Source of the DNA: Cephalotus follicularis
Lineage: Eukaryota; Streptophyta; Magnoliopsida; Oxalidales; Cephalotaceae
NCBI GenBank assembly: GCA_001972305.1
Contig: BDDD01002936.1
Coordinates: 89,678-153,677, forward strand
DNA: 64,000 nucleotides
Direction: 5' to 3'
Shown: in pieces, positions 1 to 12,052 of the stretch
Layout: the number at the start of each line of letters is the position of its first letter
How positions within the stretch are numbered: the first letter of the stretch is position 1
Position numbers and translations under genes: made by a program
The notes under the pieces: model-generated
Databases searched by the model: none
What the model was told of the DNA's origin: nothing
Seen by the model: the letters and a program-made list of their open reading frames with translations, nothing else

Positions 1-375
1 TGTACAGTGGCGAGCTCGGCCTGGCGTCCTCGGCAGTGTGTCCTCAGCATCTTGCGCGGGTGCGTCCTCGCACAATGCCAGTAGCACGTCGGCACCTCTG
101 GTGCACGACGATGGCACCCCAGGCACATAGTAGTGGCTCCTCAGCACACCGCGGGGGCACCTCAGCACACGACAGCAATGCCTTGGCGTATAGCGGCAGG
201 AGTCATGGCGTGTCGGCTGGTGGGTTTGGACGCACGGCGAGGATGTCGCCTTCTGCGCATGCTCTGTTTCCTGTTCTCTCAATTTAAATATGTATACATA
301 CATATATAATTCTATTATGGCCATGCAGCCATCATTTAACATATAAAATTCTATTATGCCTAGGCAGCCGTCATT

Positions 376-425
<50 letters not shown>

Positions 426-1113
426 TTATCCATTTCCTATAACCAGACATCATGACAAATATAACAACACTAAGTAAAGGTATAGGCACTGAGTAGGAAG
501 GAGTTCCTACCTCAATTCAACGAGATTGCATCAGTCTCCTCTGTTTAACAAAATTTCTTCAATTGCTCCTTGTATTACACTGGGCTTCTTTCTCCACTGG
601 ATCTTTCTCTTGCCCTTTGGATCATCCTCTTCAAAGATGGAAATGAGAGAGATTTAATGGGAGTGAGGTGGGAGAGACAAGAAGTCTCCAGATAGCAACC
701 CCTCCTTTGTCTCTTTCTCTCCTTTTTCCAACAACAACCGTCCCCACCAACACAATTCTCCTTTTATAGCTGCCAGTAGAGTTTTCTAGACTTCTGTACA
801 CATTCTCACACACTTTGGGCTGAAGGAAAATTTGAGAGGGTTTGCCCAGTTCCTTCATTGTGGGCTGCCGAGGATGGCCCAATGTACTTTCCTTTTTCCT
901 TCATTAATTCATTTCTAAAATCAGGCCTTAAGCATTTTGAGCACAAATTTCCATTTCAATTTCAGTCCAATACCATAAAATTCTGTTCAATGCCCAAAAT
1001 CCATTAACTCAATTCCAGTTCAATAATAGTACATTTTGGGGCCGATTTACTATTCCTCAAAACTGTATATTTATACCCATATATTTTATTTACAAAAATT
1101 TCAGGGTATTACA
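1..1113 (-). repeat. Element A 3' LTR (partial, runs off the left edge)
   Basis: Position 1 aligns with 15711 and the copy ends in TATTACA at 1113, matching the other LTR end at 16814. It is followed directly by the polypurine tract. The segment covers a GC-rich stretch (1-260), a microsatellite and an AT-rich end. No gene is supported; the short reading frames at 36-287 and 631-882 are chance frames in the LTR. Confidence 0.9.
379..425. repeat. (CA)n(TA)n microsatellite in element A 3' LTR
   Basis: About 17 CA units run into about 6 TA units. The matching site of the other LTR (16051-16126) is pure (AT)n, so the tract has expanded differently in the two copies since insertion. A roughly 40-bp segment just upstream (308-379) is present twice here and once in the other LTR. 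Confidence 0.9.
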
Positions 1114-1115
1114 AT

Positions 1116-1131
1116 CCTCCCCCCTTAAAAG
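1116..1131 (-). promoter_or_regulatory. Element A polypurine tract
   Basis: On the minus strand a run CTTTTAAGGGGGGAGG lies next to the 3' LTR. This is the usual plus-strand primer of LTR retroelements and fixes the element's orientation and the LTR boundary at 1113. Confidence 0.8.
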
Positions 1132-1178
1132 ATTCTCATCCCGAGATTCTGGGGTCAAAACAGATGAGGGTAGGCTGC

Positions 1179-2212
1179 TTTCATATCATCTTCACGCTAC
1201 CATGTAGCTTCTTCAATTCCATGACATTGCCATAGTACCTTTACTAACGGGATACTTTTACTCCTTAGCTACTTTATTCGTCGGTCAAGAATGCAGACAG
1301 GAGCCTCAACATAGCTCATGTTCGGTTCCAGCTGTAAGATTTCCCAGTGAAGCACATGAGAAGAGTTAGGTTGGTATTTCCTTAACATTGAAACATGGAA
1401 GACATCATGTACATTCGATAAAGCAAGAGGTAAGGCAAGTCGGTAGGCAGCTACGCCTACTCTCTCAAGGATCTCAAAGGGTCCAATAAAGAGAGGAGAT
1501 AACTTTCGTTTCTTGCCAAACCTCACAATGCCTTTAGGAGGGGAAACTTTTAGAAAAACATGATCTCCCACTGCAAATTCCAGTTCTCTTCTGTGGTGAT
1601 CCGCATAGCTTTTCTGTCAGCTTTGGGCCTTTAACAGTCTTTCTTTGATCCTTTTAGCCTTTTTGTGGTTTCTTGCACTAACTCCGGTCCCAAAAGACTT
1701 GATTATTTGACTTCGAACCAACAGACTGGGGTTCTACATTTCTGTCTGTACAAAGCCTTAAAGGGTGCCATCCCAATAATGGTGTGGAAGCTGTTATTAT
1801 TTGAGAATTCCACTAACACCAGATGTACATCACAACTGCCACCCCAATCCAATACGCATGCTCTAAGCATGTCTTCCAAGGTTTGGATGGTCCGCTCAGA
1901 TTGCCCATCAGTCTAAGGGTGAAAAGTGGTACTGAAGAAGAGTTGGGTACCAAGAGCTGCTTGCAGTCTCTTCCAGAATCGCGATGTAAAGCGAGGGTCT
2001 CTGTCAGAAACCACACTAACAGGTACACCATGGAGTTTTATAATCTCCGCAATATAAAAAGCTGCCAACCATTCGAGAGAGTAGGTGATCTTGATTGCCA
2101 AAAAGTGAGTAGATTTTGAGAAGCGATCAAGGATCACCCATATAGCATCACGGTTGGTCCTTGTTCTCGGTAGACCTGTCACAAAATCCATGGTATGGGT
2201 TCCCATTTCCAT
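1179..2212 (-). pseudogene. Element A integrase core, C-terminal domain and chromodomain-like tail (fossil)
   Basis: The minus strand encodes integrase core text ([43 protein letters not shown]), then the conserved C-terminal block VFLKVSPPKGIVRFGKKRKL...FIGPFEILERVG...[21 protein letters not shown] degraded block resembling the chromodomain end (PLVKVLW...EATW) follows. This tail is known to guide chromoviruses to heterochromatin. The part is broken and non-functional. It continues from the RT/RNase H part and runs toward the polypurine tract. Confidence 0.88.
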
Positions 2213-3732
2213 TGTGCCACATGTAAAGGTTGAAGTAACCCTACTGGCCTTTGATGTTCTGCTTTAATTCGCTGACATGTCAGGCAGGAGGCAACATATT
2301 TAGCAATTTCTCTTGTCATACCATTCCACCAAAAGCTAAGCTTCAGATCACGATACAGCTTGGTGCTCCCCGGATGCACCAAAAATCTAGAGCGGTGAGC
2401 TTGAGACAACAGCTCCTCTTTCAATTCCTTATCATTGGGAACACAAATTTTGTCTCTGTATATGATCAGTCCGTCACTTTGCATTGAAAAATCTGGCTTC
2501 AAGCCTCCTTGATCATTCATTGCAGTCTTCAGTAACAGTCTGTCCGCACCTTGTGCTTCTCGAATTCTTTTGAACAACATTAGATGTACCTGTATATAAG
2601 AAATCATTAGGCATGCTAACTGGCGACTTAAAGCGTCAGCCACAACATTAGCTTTGCCTGGATGGTATTGAATTTCACAATTGTATTCGTTAAGTAACTC
2701 CATCCATCTTCTCTGTCTCATATTCAGATATTTCTGTGAAAACATGTATTTTAGACTTTTGTTATCGGTATACACCTCGAACTTCGTTCCATATAGATGG
2801 TGCCTCCATTTTCGCAGAGCAAAAACTACTGTTGCCAACTCCAGGTCGTGAGTTGGGTAATTTTCTTCATGGGGCTTCAATTTCCGTGAGGCGTATGCGA
2901 TCACACTTCCATTCTGCATTAAGACACATCCCAAGCCACTGCCTGATGCATCACTGTACACCACAAAACCTTCACTACCTTGTGGTAAAGCCAAGACTAG
3001 CGCAGAAGTCAAACGATGTTTGAGTTCCTGGAAGCTCCATTCACATTGTTCATTCCATTCAAAAGCTACATTCTTCTGCGTCAATCGAGTCAGAGGAGTA
3101 GCTATCCGTGAGAATCCTTCAACAAAACGATGGTAGTATCCTGCCAAGCCAAGAAAGCTTCGGACCTCCGTCACATTCATTGGTCGTTTCCAGTCTTTAA
3201 CTGCTTCAATCTTTGAAGGATCCATTGACAATCCGGTACTGGATATGATATGTCCCATAAAGGCTACCTCTGACAACCAGAATTCACATTTACTGAACTT
3301 GGCATATAACCGATGATTTCTGAGAGTTTGCAATGCCAAGTGCATATGTTCTCCATGTTCTTCCATCGTTTTAGAGTATACCAGGATATCATAAATGAAG
3401 ACTACGATAAAGTGATCAAGATATGGACTGAACACTTGGTTCATCAAACTCATAAAGGCAGATGGTGCAATGGTCACCCCAAACGGCATAACCACCAATT
3501 CATAGTGTCCATACCATGATCTAAAAGCGGTCTTCGGGATGTCTTCTTTTCTGACCTTAATCTGATGATATCCGGATCTTAGATCCAGTTTAGAGAACAC
3601 CGTCGATCCTTTGATTTGATCAAACAACTCATCTATATGCGGCTGCAGGTATTTGTTCTTGATGGTTACTTTATTCAGCTGTCGATAATCAATACACATT
3701 CTCGGTGATCCTTCTTTCTTTTTAACAAACAA
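2179..3732 (-). pseudogene. Element A reverse transcriptase, RNase H and integrase zinc-binding region (fossil)
   Basis: A 517-residue frame carries, in order, RT motifs ([12 protein letters not shown] near residue 12, [15 protein letters not shown] near 45, [16 protein letters not shown] near 180), RNase H motifs ([19 protein letters not shown] near 240, [10 protein letters not shown] near 305, [15 protein letters not shown] near 345) and an HHCC-type integrase zinc segment ([19 protein letters not shown]...CLTCQ near 440-480). This arrangement is diagnostic for Ty3/gypsy pol. It is the longest frame left in the element but only part of an ancestral polyprotein, so I treat it as a fossil. 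Confidence 0.92.
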
Positions 3733-4347
3733 GATAGGTGCTCCCCATGGAGATGCACTCAGTCAGATGAAGCCTTTATCGAGTAACTCCTGTAACTATA
3801 TCTTGAATCTCTTCAAATCAGGGGGAGCCATTCGATAAGGAGCTCTCGATATAGGTGTTGTTCCGGGTAAGAGGTCTATAGTGAATTCCACGTCTCTGTT
3901 AGGAGGTAAGGATGTTAACTCTTTTGGAAACACATTCGAATATTCACACACTACCGGAACATCATTCAAATCAGGCACCCATTTGTTGCTGTCTACAATA
4001 TGTCCCAGATAAGCACTACAACCTTGATTCAAAAGTCGGCCAGCCTGCATATCAGATATCATTCGAATTGGCTGACATTCTAAGGTTCCAGTAAATTGGA
4101 AAGGAGACTATTCTGGCAGGTTGAAGGTTACGACCTTCCTGTTATAATCCACATAAGCATAGTGTGCCGCTAGCCAATCCATTCCCAGTATTACATCAAT
4201 TTCGCCCATCGACAACACTATCAGATCTGCCAATAGAATATATCCATCGATACCAATAGCAGAAGACTTACACACCCATTCGGAGGTAATAGACTCTCCC
4301 ACTGGTGTGCTAACTTCCATAACAAACGGTAAAGGTTCTGGTTCCAC
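3733..4347 (-). pseudogene. Element A protease end and RT N-terminal region (fossil)
   Basis: The minus strand shows the end of a retropepsin-like domain (DVILGMDWLAAHYA near 4150) and then the segment that precedes RT in gypsy elements ([34 protein letters not shown]) at 3796-4062. The text agrees with the same block of element H at 30744-31724. Broken. Confidence 0.85.
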
Positions 4348-5913
4348 ATTCAGTCATTGTATAAAATGCAATGCAATATAAGAGTGAGATGTCTATGAGG
4401 GCTTGTGCTTCACAATGAAATAAGTAAACAGTACCTCCAATAACTGAGGTAGATCCTGCTGCAGCTTGCTTGTCCAAAGCGTACACTCTACCTTGTACTG
4501 TAGGTGTTGATCCCATTGGCTATTTCCCACGGTCTCCTCGTCCTGAGCTGGTGCTAGGACGGCCATGTTGTTGTTGTCCAGTGTTACGATTTGATTAGGA
4601 ACCTCCCTGTGAAGGAGCCACACTCTGTCCTGACTGATTACCATAACCATACCTTCCGTAGGGACATTCTGCAACCTTAATATCTGTAGCTTTGCAAACC
4701 ATACAATTCCCAACCTTCCCCCAGCAATCATTAGAGGCCTTGTTCGTACGTTGACAATAAATGCACGGTTCATAAGAGGCCTGACTGCTAGACTTAGCAA
4801 GTCTAGATTGACCTTTCTGAGCAGACAGTAATCCTCAATCTCTTCGTCGAAAACCACGACCTCTCCATTTTTGTTGTCTCCTAAATATGGAAGAACCAGC
4901 TGGACTGCCAGCACCGCGTGAGGATCCACTCTGACCGGGGCTACTGTTGTACCTCGATCTCTGAGATTTATTACTCCCACCAGAACTTCTACTAGATTGT
5001 CCACTTTGGGATGCTTATCTCTTATCTCTTGCCTGGATTCTCAGTCACTGTATCTCATTAGTCACAGCTTCAATGTCTCTTGCTCCACTGGACACCTCAA
5101 GAAGAGATCTCAATCAGAGGGGTACCAACTGCTATCTGATCTCAGGATGAGGTCAATAAGGAACTTCTTGGCCTTTCTGGTTTCAGTGTTGACCATATGG
5201 GGAGCTACTCTTGATAATTCCACAAATTTGGCCTCATACTGGCCCACTGTCATATCTCCCTGAGTCAGGTTGAGAAACTCGGCTTCTCTTTTATCCACTT
5301 CTGCTTTGGGATAGTATTGTTCATTAAATTCTTCTTTGAACTTGTCCCACGATTTTACTATCCCTGATCATTCCCATGAATCAGTAATCATTTTCCACCA
5401 ATGATCTGCTTCACCCTGTAGCATATACGTGGCGAAGAGTATTTTATGAGAATAAGAGCATTCTAGTACGGTGAAGATCTTTTCGATTTGAATTATCCAT
5501 CTCTCAGCTGTAATTGCATCTGCATCTCCGGTGAACACTAGAGGATTCAATCTCAAGAATCTGACTAAAGGATCCTCTAGGCGTGTAGGTTGATCGACTG
5601 ATCTCCTTCCTGTCATTGAACGCCTAAGGGGTCGTGTAGTTATTGGTTGCTTAGGTGCTTCAACTGCTCGCCTATTAGGTATGACAGCTGAGGTCTGTTC
5701 CGAAGTGGTCGCGTGACGCTGAATAAAATCACTCAACTAGGCCTTCATTGCCCGCATCCTTCTCATAAGGCCCTTAGATTCCCGTCTATCTGGTTCTGCA
5801 ATTTCTGCCTCTTGGGCTACATTTGCTTCTTCTGCATCTCTCATTGATCAAGTACGCCTAGCGAACGGCTCGGCTTTTGCTCCTTGTTCAGTTCTGCTTC
5901 GACGACCATCCAT
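4348..5913 (-). pseudogene. Element A gag, zinc-knuckle region and protease start (fossil)
   Basis: The minus strand starts with an ATG at 5913 (MDGRRSRTEQG), followed by gag text: FLRLNPLVFTGDADAITAER..., LQGEADHWWKMI (5368-5736) and TQGDMTVGQYEAKFVELSRV (5110-5298). These match the retrotransposon gag capsid-like family and the gag segments of elements H and F. The zinc-knuckle and protease region (4393-5004) is poorly preserved. Several breaks; not functional. Confidence 0.8.
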
Positions 5914-6024
5914 TTTCGCTTTCTGTATAATAACAAAGGGTCAATATCCACTTATAAGTCCGCATGCATTTAACATTATAAGCCCATGACTCCTTACTGG
6001 TATACCCAGCATAGGAGAACCGCG

Positions 6025-6036
6025 GTTCTGATACCA
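6025..6036 (-). promoter_or_regulatory. Element A primer-binding site (tRNA-iMet type)
   Basis: The minus strand reads TGGTATCAGAAC a few bases inside the 5' LTR, which begins at 6041 with TGTAACGCCCC on the plus strand. This is close to the plant initiator tRNA-Met primer TGGTATCAGAGC. Confidence 0.85.
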
Positions 6037-6756
6037 AGCCTGTAACGCCCCAAACCCCAGGGGGGTCAACCCACAAGATTTGACGCGCTACTAACAGTGG
6101 AAAATTTAAAAACATTTAAATCAATAAAATAATAATGCATGCGGAAATTTGAAATAAATAATAACATTAGTGGATAGAACCCAGTTTGTACAATTATTAA
6201 ATATAAAAACTCAGCCACAGGCCGGCAGGTCATAATACAATTTCTCGAAAAATCCGAGGTCATCGAACGGCATCTGGAAGAGGAGACTTACCCCGGTTTA
6301 GTCTTCCGTTCGCTGTGAAGCTCCACCTGTACCTGACCCATTACATTAAATATGCAATGGGAGAGCAACCACTGGTTGTGTAGGAACCCCTACGCATGCA
6401 TGTGTGGAGTGCAATGCAGCAGATATAAATATGTATGCAATGAGAGATGCATCAATGAACAGTATAATACATTTATTTATTCAATTACAATCATTAGCAG
6501 TCAATCATTAACAATCCATTATCCATTCTATCATTAACAGTCATTATAAAATCCTTCCTCGACATCCCCACTTGGGGAGGAGCGGTAACGCACTCCGGAC
6601 GTTGAAGGCGGAGAAGCGGAGAGGAATAAACATTACAATTCAGGCAAACCGGCTCCTCAAGTCCTCGGCTGTAGGAAGATCAATATACGCGCTCTAGGCG
6701 TTTTAGGTAGAGTAGAGGAATAAACATTCATTATAAAATAAAAATCATTAAGTCAG

Positions 6757-6935
6757 TCTGGCTCATCTCGGTCGGTGATCTACTGGCTCATCTCGGTCGG
6801 TGATCCATTAGGCTATTTCGGTGACCCACCTGGTTCAGCTCAATTTGGTGACCCATTAGGTCATCTCGGAAAATAGCCTTACTGGCTCATCTCAGACGGT
6901 GATCCCCGTAGGGATTATCTCGGTGGTGATCCAGT
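6757..6935. repeat. Short imperfect repeat array in the element A LTR
   Basis: Units of the form GGCTCATCTCGGTCGGTGAT recur with spacings of about 25 bp and with decayed versions (CTATTTCGGTGACCCA, AATTTGGTGACCCATTAG). It is a local tandem array and differs from the GTCGAC arrays of the other elements. Confidence 0.75.
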
Positions 6936-7354
6936 ACAGTACATTTTACTACGCTACATTACTATTTCGGTACATTACAGTTCATTTGTGAGGTCTGCCC
7001 TTTGGCACATTCACTACACTACATTCAGTCATCATTTACCTTAATATCATATTTACCAACTCCTGTAAGCATAGCAAAAACGCTTCAAGACCCAAGTACA
7101 ACGCATGCATGTGCATGGCGCTAAATGCACCGTTCAAGCATTTAATCTTAAATCCCTTCTCATTCGTTAGTTTGCATGCATGCCCATAATGCGTCCCTGC
7201 TTGGGCTATGGCCATGCCCCGTCACTGCATATTCCAGTGCCATGGCGCACGAAGTAGCTCACTTGGGGCGTATGACAATGGACGGTGCATGCTTAGGGTA
7301 CATTGAGGACGCGCTTGGACGTCATCTGGCACACAAGGGCGTCATGGCAGAGGA

Positions 7355-7359
7355 CAAGC
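7355..7359. repeat. Left target-site duplication of element B (CAAGC)
   Basis: CAAGC lies directly before the TGTAAC start of element B and recurs directly after its last base at 15249-15253. It shows where B entered the LTR of element A. Confidence 0.93.
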
Positions 7360-10102
7360 TGTAACACCCCCGGACGGCGGGAGTCGTCACAGGGTCATAT
7401 CATACATAACCTTACTTAATGAATCATAACATTACTTTATTAGCCAATAACAGCCAAAAAAAGTGGCAGTCTTATCATAACATTAAAACTTAATCATTTG
7501 ACATATTATGCAGTTACGGAAACTGAAAGCATAAACCAGTTCCAAATTAAAAACACAAAACATAAGACATAATTAATCCATGTTTTTGACCACTAAACAT
7601 AACATAAGGATCACTCTCCTGAGGATCCAACACATAGGGTGGTCATCACTCAATCACACTTTCCCCCGCTGCTCCTGAAAACCTGCCGCATGGAAAACAA
7701 AAACGCGGCTGAGCAAACCTCAGTACGGATAAGGGAAATAAAACGGTAAACGGTAATTTTGTAACAGAAATCTTAAACAGTTAAAACAGTTTAATCATAT
7801 TCAAATAATCATTGCATATCTTGCGAAACAATTACGGAACGTAACATTTCAAAATGTTATTTTCTATTCACAAATCTTAAATCACAACTCATGGTTCATA
7901 AAACATATTGAGCCATATTCATATCACATATCATAAATTTTGGCAAGGGAGACGCTAATTCCACATGCCCAATAGAATTGAAGTGTACGGCACTACACGA
8001 GTCAATGCTCACATATCCGATCACACCTCGGACCATATATCTGAATTCACCTCAGATCACATAAACTAGAATCGATTCATACGCCTCTATCACACATAGC
8101 GGATCCACAAATCCACCTAATGGGATTTGTTCATACACTCAGTGACGCCGTAGTCTAATCACACCGCTACGGAAGTGTCACGTCCCCGTGCCAGGCCCAT
8201 GACGTTCCTATGGTACGCCCCATAGGTGGGTACAACACTCAGTATTTTAAAATTATGGATTTATCATAATCAATTTAAATTACATAAATATGTTTTCACA
8301 CAACATATTTGAAAACCGCTCACAACGGTATCACAACGTATCATATCATAACAAATCGTATCATAACATATCGTATGGATAAAGTCGGAATCATTTAAAA
8401 TGTCAAACCAACTTTATTTGCGAAACATGTCAAAGTTATAAAACATTCTCAATTTCATAAACGAATAAGTTTAACAGAACTGTTCAGTTTGAATGACAGA
8501 TAACCAAGGAACAGAAAATCCGTACCTTATGCGCTCAAAGAGTACTTACGAAGATGCGATCAAAAACAAATTCTCCTTTGAAGCACAAAATCTGAAAGGC
8601 ATTTAAAAATCATACATGTAAGAGTCTAAGACACATCAGAAGCATTAAACAGACTCTTAACAATGTTTGGAAAAGATTCGGATCGATTCGGGGATCAAAC
8701 GAATCAAAACAGTTGAAAACAGTACATTCGAGGGCAAAATAGTCGACTAAAACAGGGCTCCAGTCGACTGGGGAAGCAAGACAGTCGACTATACAAAAGG
8801 TCCAGTCGACTACGCAAACAAAAGTGCAGGCAGTCGACTGTGTTCATCCCTTCAGTCGACTACACAACCAAGGCAGTCGACTGCATTCATGTGGCAGTCG
8901 GCTACCCAACCATTCCAGCCGACTGTCCACAGAGACAGCCGACTGTTTTGGACGACAGAACAGTTGGAAATTCTACGATTTGCTACTGAAAATGGTTCAA
9001 ATGGTTTCTACATTAAACTAGAGACATATGGACATAAACATATGATCATATATGACTTGTAGGTGACATAGAAACACAGATTTGACAAGGAAACAACCTG
9101 ACAGTGATTGACTTGCAAAAAGGAAGTAAGAAAACATTTATACATGGGTGTCTAGATTCTGTGTTTTAGCAAATACGGATGTTATAAAACAAGTTTGTGA
9201 CACATATATGAGTATAAAACGTGTTTACAATATCACTAACACAATGACAACATGTTTAGGCAGGAATCAAAGACTCAAAGGACATAAAGAGCATGTAACT
9301 CACTTTCACAACATTGCAACAAAACTATAACAAAAGGGATGAATTAACTGACCTGTAGTGATTCCCATAACACAAAAACAGTAGAAGAAACACTAGCACA
9401 CACCCACAATTCGGCTGTGAACAAAAACAAAGGAAGAAGAATACAAAACCATAGCATACTTAGACATACATAGCAAACTAAGAGAATTTAATCCAAAAAA
9501 ACAACTAAAGGATTGAATTTACATCTTCTGACTTTGAAGAATGAATTACACAGCAGATTGTTACACACAACAAGGTAGAAATTGGCAGTGGCTTGCAAGA
9601 AAGATGTGGGCAACATATAAAATGGCAAAGATACTCTAATAAAGGAGAAAGGAGGAGACATGATTTGATCAAAAGGGGAAGAAAGAAGGCTTTCTGGATT
9701 TTGAAATGGGAAAAGGAGAGGCTTAGCATGACATTTGATGGTGGGAGGAAGGATTTACGGGAAAGGAGAAGGAAGGTAGGAAGAAAGTAGGAAGAAAGTG
9801 GGAGAAAATGATAAAATAGGAAAAAGGAAAAATAAAGAATTAATAATAAAAGGAATTAAGGATTTTAAAAATAAAAGAATAATAATTTGTTTTTAATTAA
9901 AATAATTTTGGATTAGAATAAAATAAATAAAACCCAAACCCAACATAGCATAACATACCCAAATTTTCGGACTGGTATCAAACAGCTCAATTCACATAAA
10001 CCCAAATCATAGGGCAACCAGACTTTTAAATTGAACAAAATTAAAAGCCCGAAAACACATATAAATCCGTAAAATATATTTACGAACGAGCAGGGTATTA
10101 CA
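7360..10102 (-). repeat. Element B 3' LTR (left copy)
   Basis: A 2743-bp LTR with ends TGTAACACCCCCGG and GGGTATTACA. It contains the GTCGAC array at 8742-8943, a module CCTGCCGCATGGAAA...CTGAGCAAACCTCAG at about 7675-7735 shared with element D, and an A/G-rich stretch at 9640-9860. The reading frames at 8824-9021, 9148-9330 and 9505-9790 recur in the other LTR copy and are not genes. Confidence 0.95.
8742..8943. repeat. Ten-unit GTCGAC array with 21-bp spacing (element B left LTR)
   Basis: Core starts lie at 8742, 8763, 8784, 8805, 8833, 8855, 8876, 8897, 8918 and 8938: spacings 21, 21, 21, 28, 22, 21, 21, 21, 20. Seven cores are GTCGAC; the last three are GTCGGC, GCCGAC, GCCGAC. Most cores sit in CAGTCGACT. 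The roughly 13 bases between cores share no consensus, so this is a phased motif rather than a simple satellite. Confidence 0.95.
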
Positions 10103-10103
10103 T

Positions 10104-10119
10104 CCACCCCCCCTAAAAA
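10104..10119 (-). promoter_or_regulatory. Element B polypurine tract
   Basis: The minus strand has CTTTTTAGGGGGGGTGGA next to the 3' LTR end at 10102. It is the plus-strand primer of the element and confirms the minus orientation. Confidence 0.8.
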
Positions 10120-10174
10120 GAAGATTTCGTCCCGAAATCACAAACACAAACATACCTCAAACAAACAAGTGCGG

Positions 10175-11219
10175 TTATCGCTCCCGAATATGCTCCTCTA
10201 GCTCCCAAGTAGCTTCACGTTCGGGATGATTCCTCCACAGCACTTTCACAAAAGAAACGGTCTTGCTACGTGTCACCCGTTCCTGTCGATCCAAAATAGC
10301 CTCAGCCTCCTTGTCACAAGATAGATCCTCTCGAATACTGTCCAACAGATAGTGAAGCACATGCAGAGGATGATACTGATAACCCCTCAGCAAAGACACG
10401 TGGAACACATTATGGACATGTGCTAACTGCGGAGGCAAAGCTAACCGATAAGCAACCGCGCCTATCTTCTCCAGAACTTCGAAAGGCCCAATAAAACGTG
10501 GACTCAGCTTCCCTTTCAGCCCAAAACGTCGGACTCCTTTCCAAGGTGAAACTTTCAAGAACACATGTTCACCGACCTTGAACTGCAAACCCCTCCGATG
10601 TCTGTCCGCATAACTCTTCTGTCGAGATTGAGCCGCTTTCAATCTCTCCCTTGCTATTGTCACTTTCTCCGTAGTGATCTGCACTAGTTCGGGTCCTTCG
10701 ATAACTCGCTCTCCAACCTCATCCCAACATGTCGGAGCACGACACTTCCTCCCATACAAAAGCTTCAAACGGAGCCATACCGATACTAGCATGCCAACTG
10801 TTATATTAGGCAAACTCTACCAAGCTCAAATACTCATCCCAGCTCCCAGTCCACTCCAAAGCACAAGACCTCAACATATCCTCTAAGGTCTGGATGGTTC
10901 TCTCTGTCTGCCCATCTGTCTGTGGATGAAAAGCTATACTATAACTAAGCCTAGTACCCCAAGCTTTCTGAAACCCTTTCCAAAACCGCGAAGTGAAACG
11001 AGGATCCCTATCTGAAACAATGGATACCGGAGTCCCTTGCAGTCTCACTATCTCCTGCTGAAACACCTCAGTCAAATGGTCAACCGAAAAGTCTTCTCGG
11101 ATAGCCAAGAAGTGAGGTGATTTCGTCAATCGATCCACTACTACCCAGATAGCATCATTTCTTCTGAAAGTTCTCGGAAAACCGTAACGAAGTCCATGGA
11201 TATACCTTCCCATTTCCAA
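10175..11219 (-). pseudogene. Element B integrase core, C-terminal domain and chromodomain-like tail (fossil)
   Basis: The integrase core text includes [37 protein letters not shown] and [20 protein letters not shown], which carry the acidic residues of the DDE core. The C-terminal block follows ([51 protein letters not shown]), then a chromodomain-like end (VKVLWRNHPEREATWELE). The pieces are well preserved, agreeing with the low LTR divergence. A few breaks at most. Confidence 0.9.
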
Positions 11220-12023
11220 ACTGGAACTTCCAAGGGTTGTAACAAACCACTAGCACGCTGGTGTTCAATCTTTACCTGCTGGCAGATCAAACACTTCCCA
11301 ACGTACTCCGCAACATCTCTTTTCATTCCATTCCACCAGAAATTCTTCTTCAAGTCCCTATACATTTTCGTAGAACCCGGATGTATAGAAAATGGAGAAC
11401 TGTGTGCCTCCGACAAAACAACATCTTTGATAGAAGAATCTGACGGAACACACAACCGATTACCCAACCATATCACACCATGCTCATCCATACGAAACTC
11501 CGATTGCTTACCCTTTTCAACATTATGGACTAAGTCCCAAAGCTCACCATCGTCACTCTGAGCTATCTTAATCCGAGATACAAGAGTAGGCTCAACATTC
11601 ATCGCAGCAATACAACCATCAGAACCCCGAACATACAGATGTAAATCCATCCATTCCATATCAGCTATCAACTGCGGCTGAGTAAGCAAAGCCGCTACAC
11701 TCCCAGAACTCTTCTGACTTAGAGCATCATCTACCACATTTGCTTTACCAGGATGGTACTGAATGTTCAAATCATAGTCCTTCAGAAGTTCTAACCAACT
11801 TCTCTGACGCATATTCAACTCTTTCTGCATAAAGATGTACTTGAGACTCTTATGATCGGTAAAGACGTCACAAGTTTCTCCGTAGAAGTAGTGCCTCCAA
11901 ATTTTCAACGCAAACACTACCGCTGCCAACTCGAGATCATGCGTAGGATAGTTTACCTCATAAGGCTTCAACTGTCTCAAAGCATAAGCTATCACATGAC
12001 CGTGCTGCATCAGAACACATCCT
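11220..12023 (-). pseudogene. Element B RNase H and integrase zinc-binding region, entered through an assembly gap
   Basis: Starting at the gap and reading on the minus strand are RNase H motifs ([55 protein letters not shown]) and the HHCC zinc segment before integrase ([19 protein letters not shown]...[16 protein letters not shown]). The upstream RT is not in the window sequence. Confidence 0.9.
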
Positions 12024-12052
12024 NNNNNNNNNNNNNNNNNNNNNNNNNNNNN
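12024..12052. other. Assembly gap (29 N) inside element B
   Basis: A run of 29 N separates the gag start (to the right) from RNase H (to the left). Elements of this type carry the rest of gag, protease and most of RT between them, so the true gap is probably about 3 kb. An apparent protein crossing the N run is an artefact. Confidence 0.97.

Larger units (their letters stand above)
6041..7359 (-). repeat. Element A 5' LTR, first piece
   Basis: This runs from the primer-site boundary to the point where element B entered. Together with 15254-16814 it makes one LTR of about 2.9 kb. It holds a short repeat array (6757-6935) and a degenerate form of the GACCCATT/AATGGG hairpin seen in LTRs G and H (about 6336-6365). 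The small reading frames at 6352-6537 and 7176-7364 are not supported as genes. Confidence 0.88.

Noticed and set aside
8742-8943. CRISPR-like regular repeats
   Set aside because: The repeated core is only 6-9 bp, the setting is a plant LTR, and no CRISPR-associated gene is present.
8824-9021. Frames repeated at 8824-9021 and 13968-14165 that look like a conserved small protein
   Set aside because: They are conserved only because they sit in the two LTR copies of B and overlap the GTCGAC array; the repeated residues come from the array.
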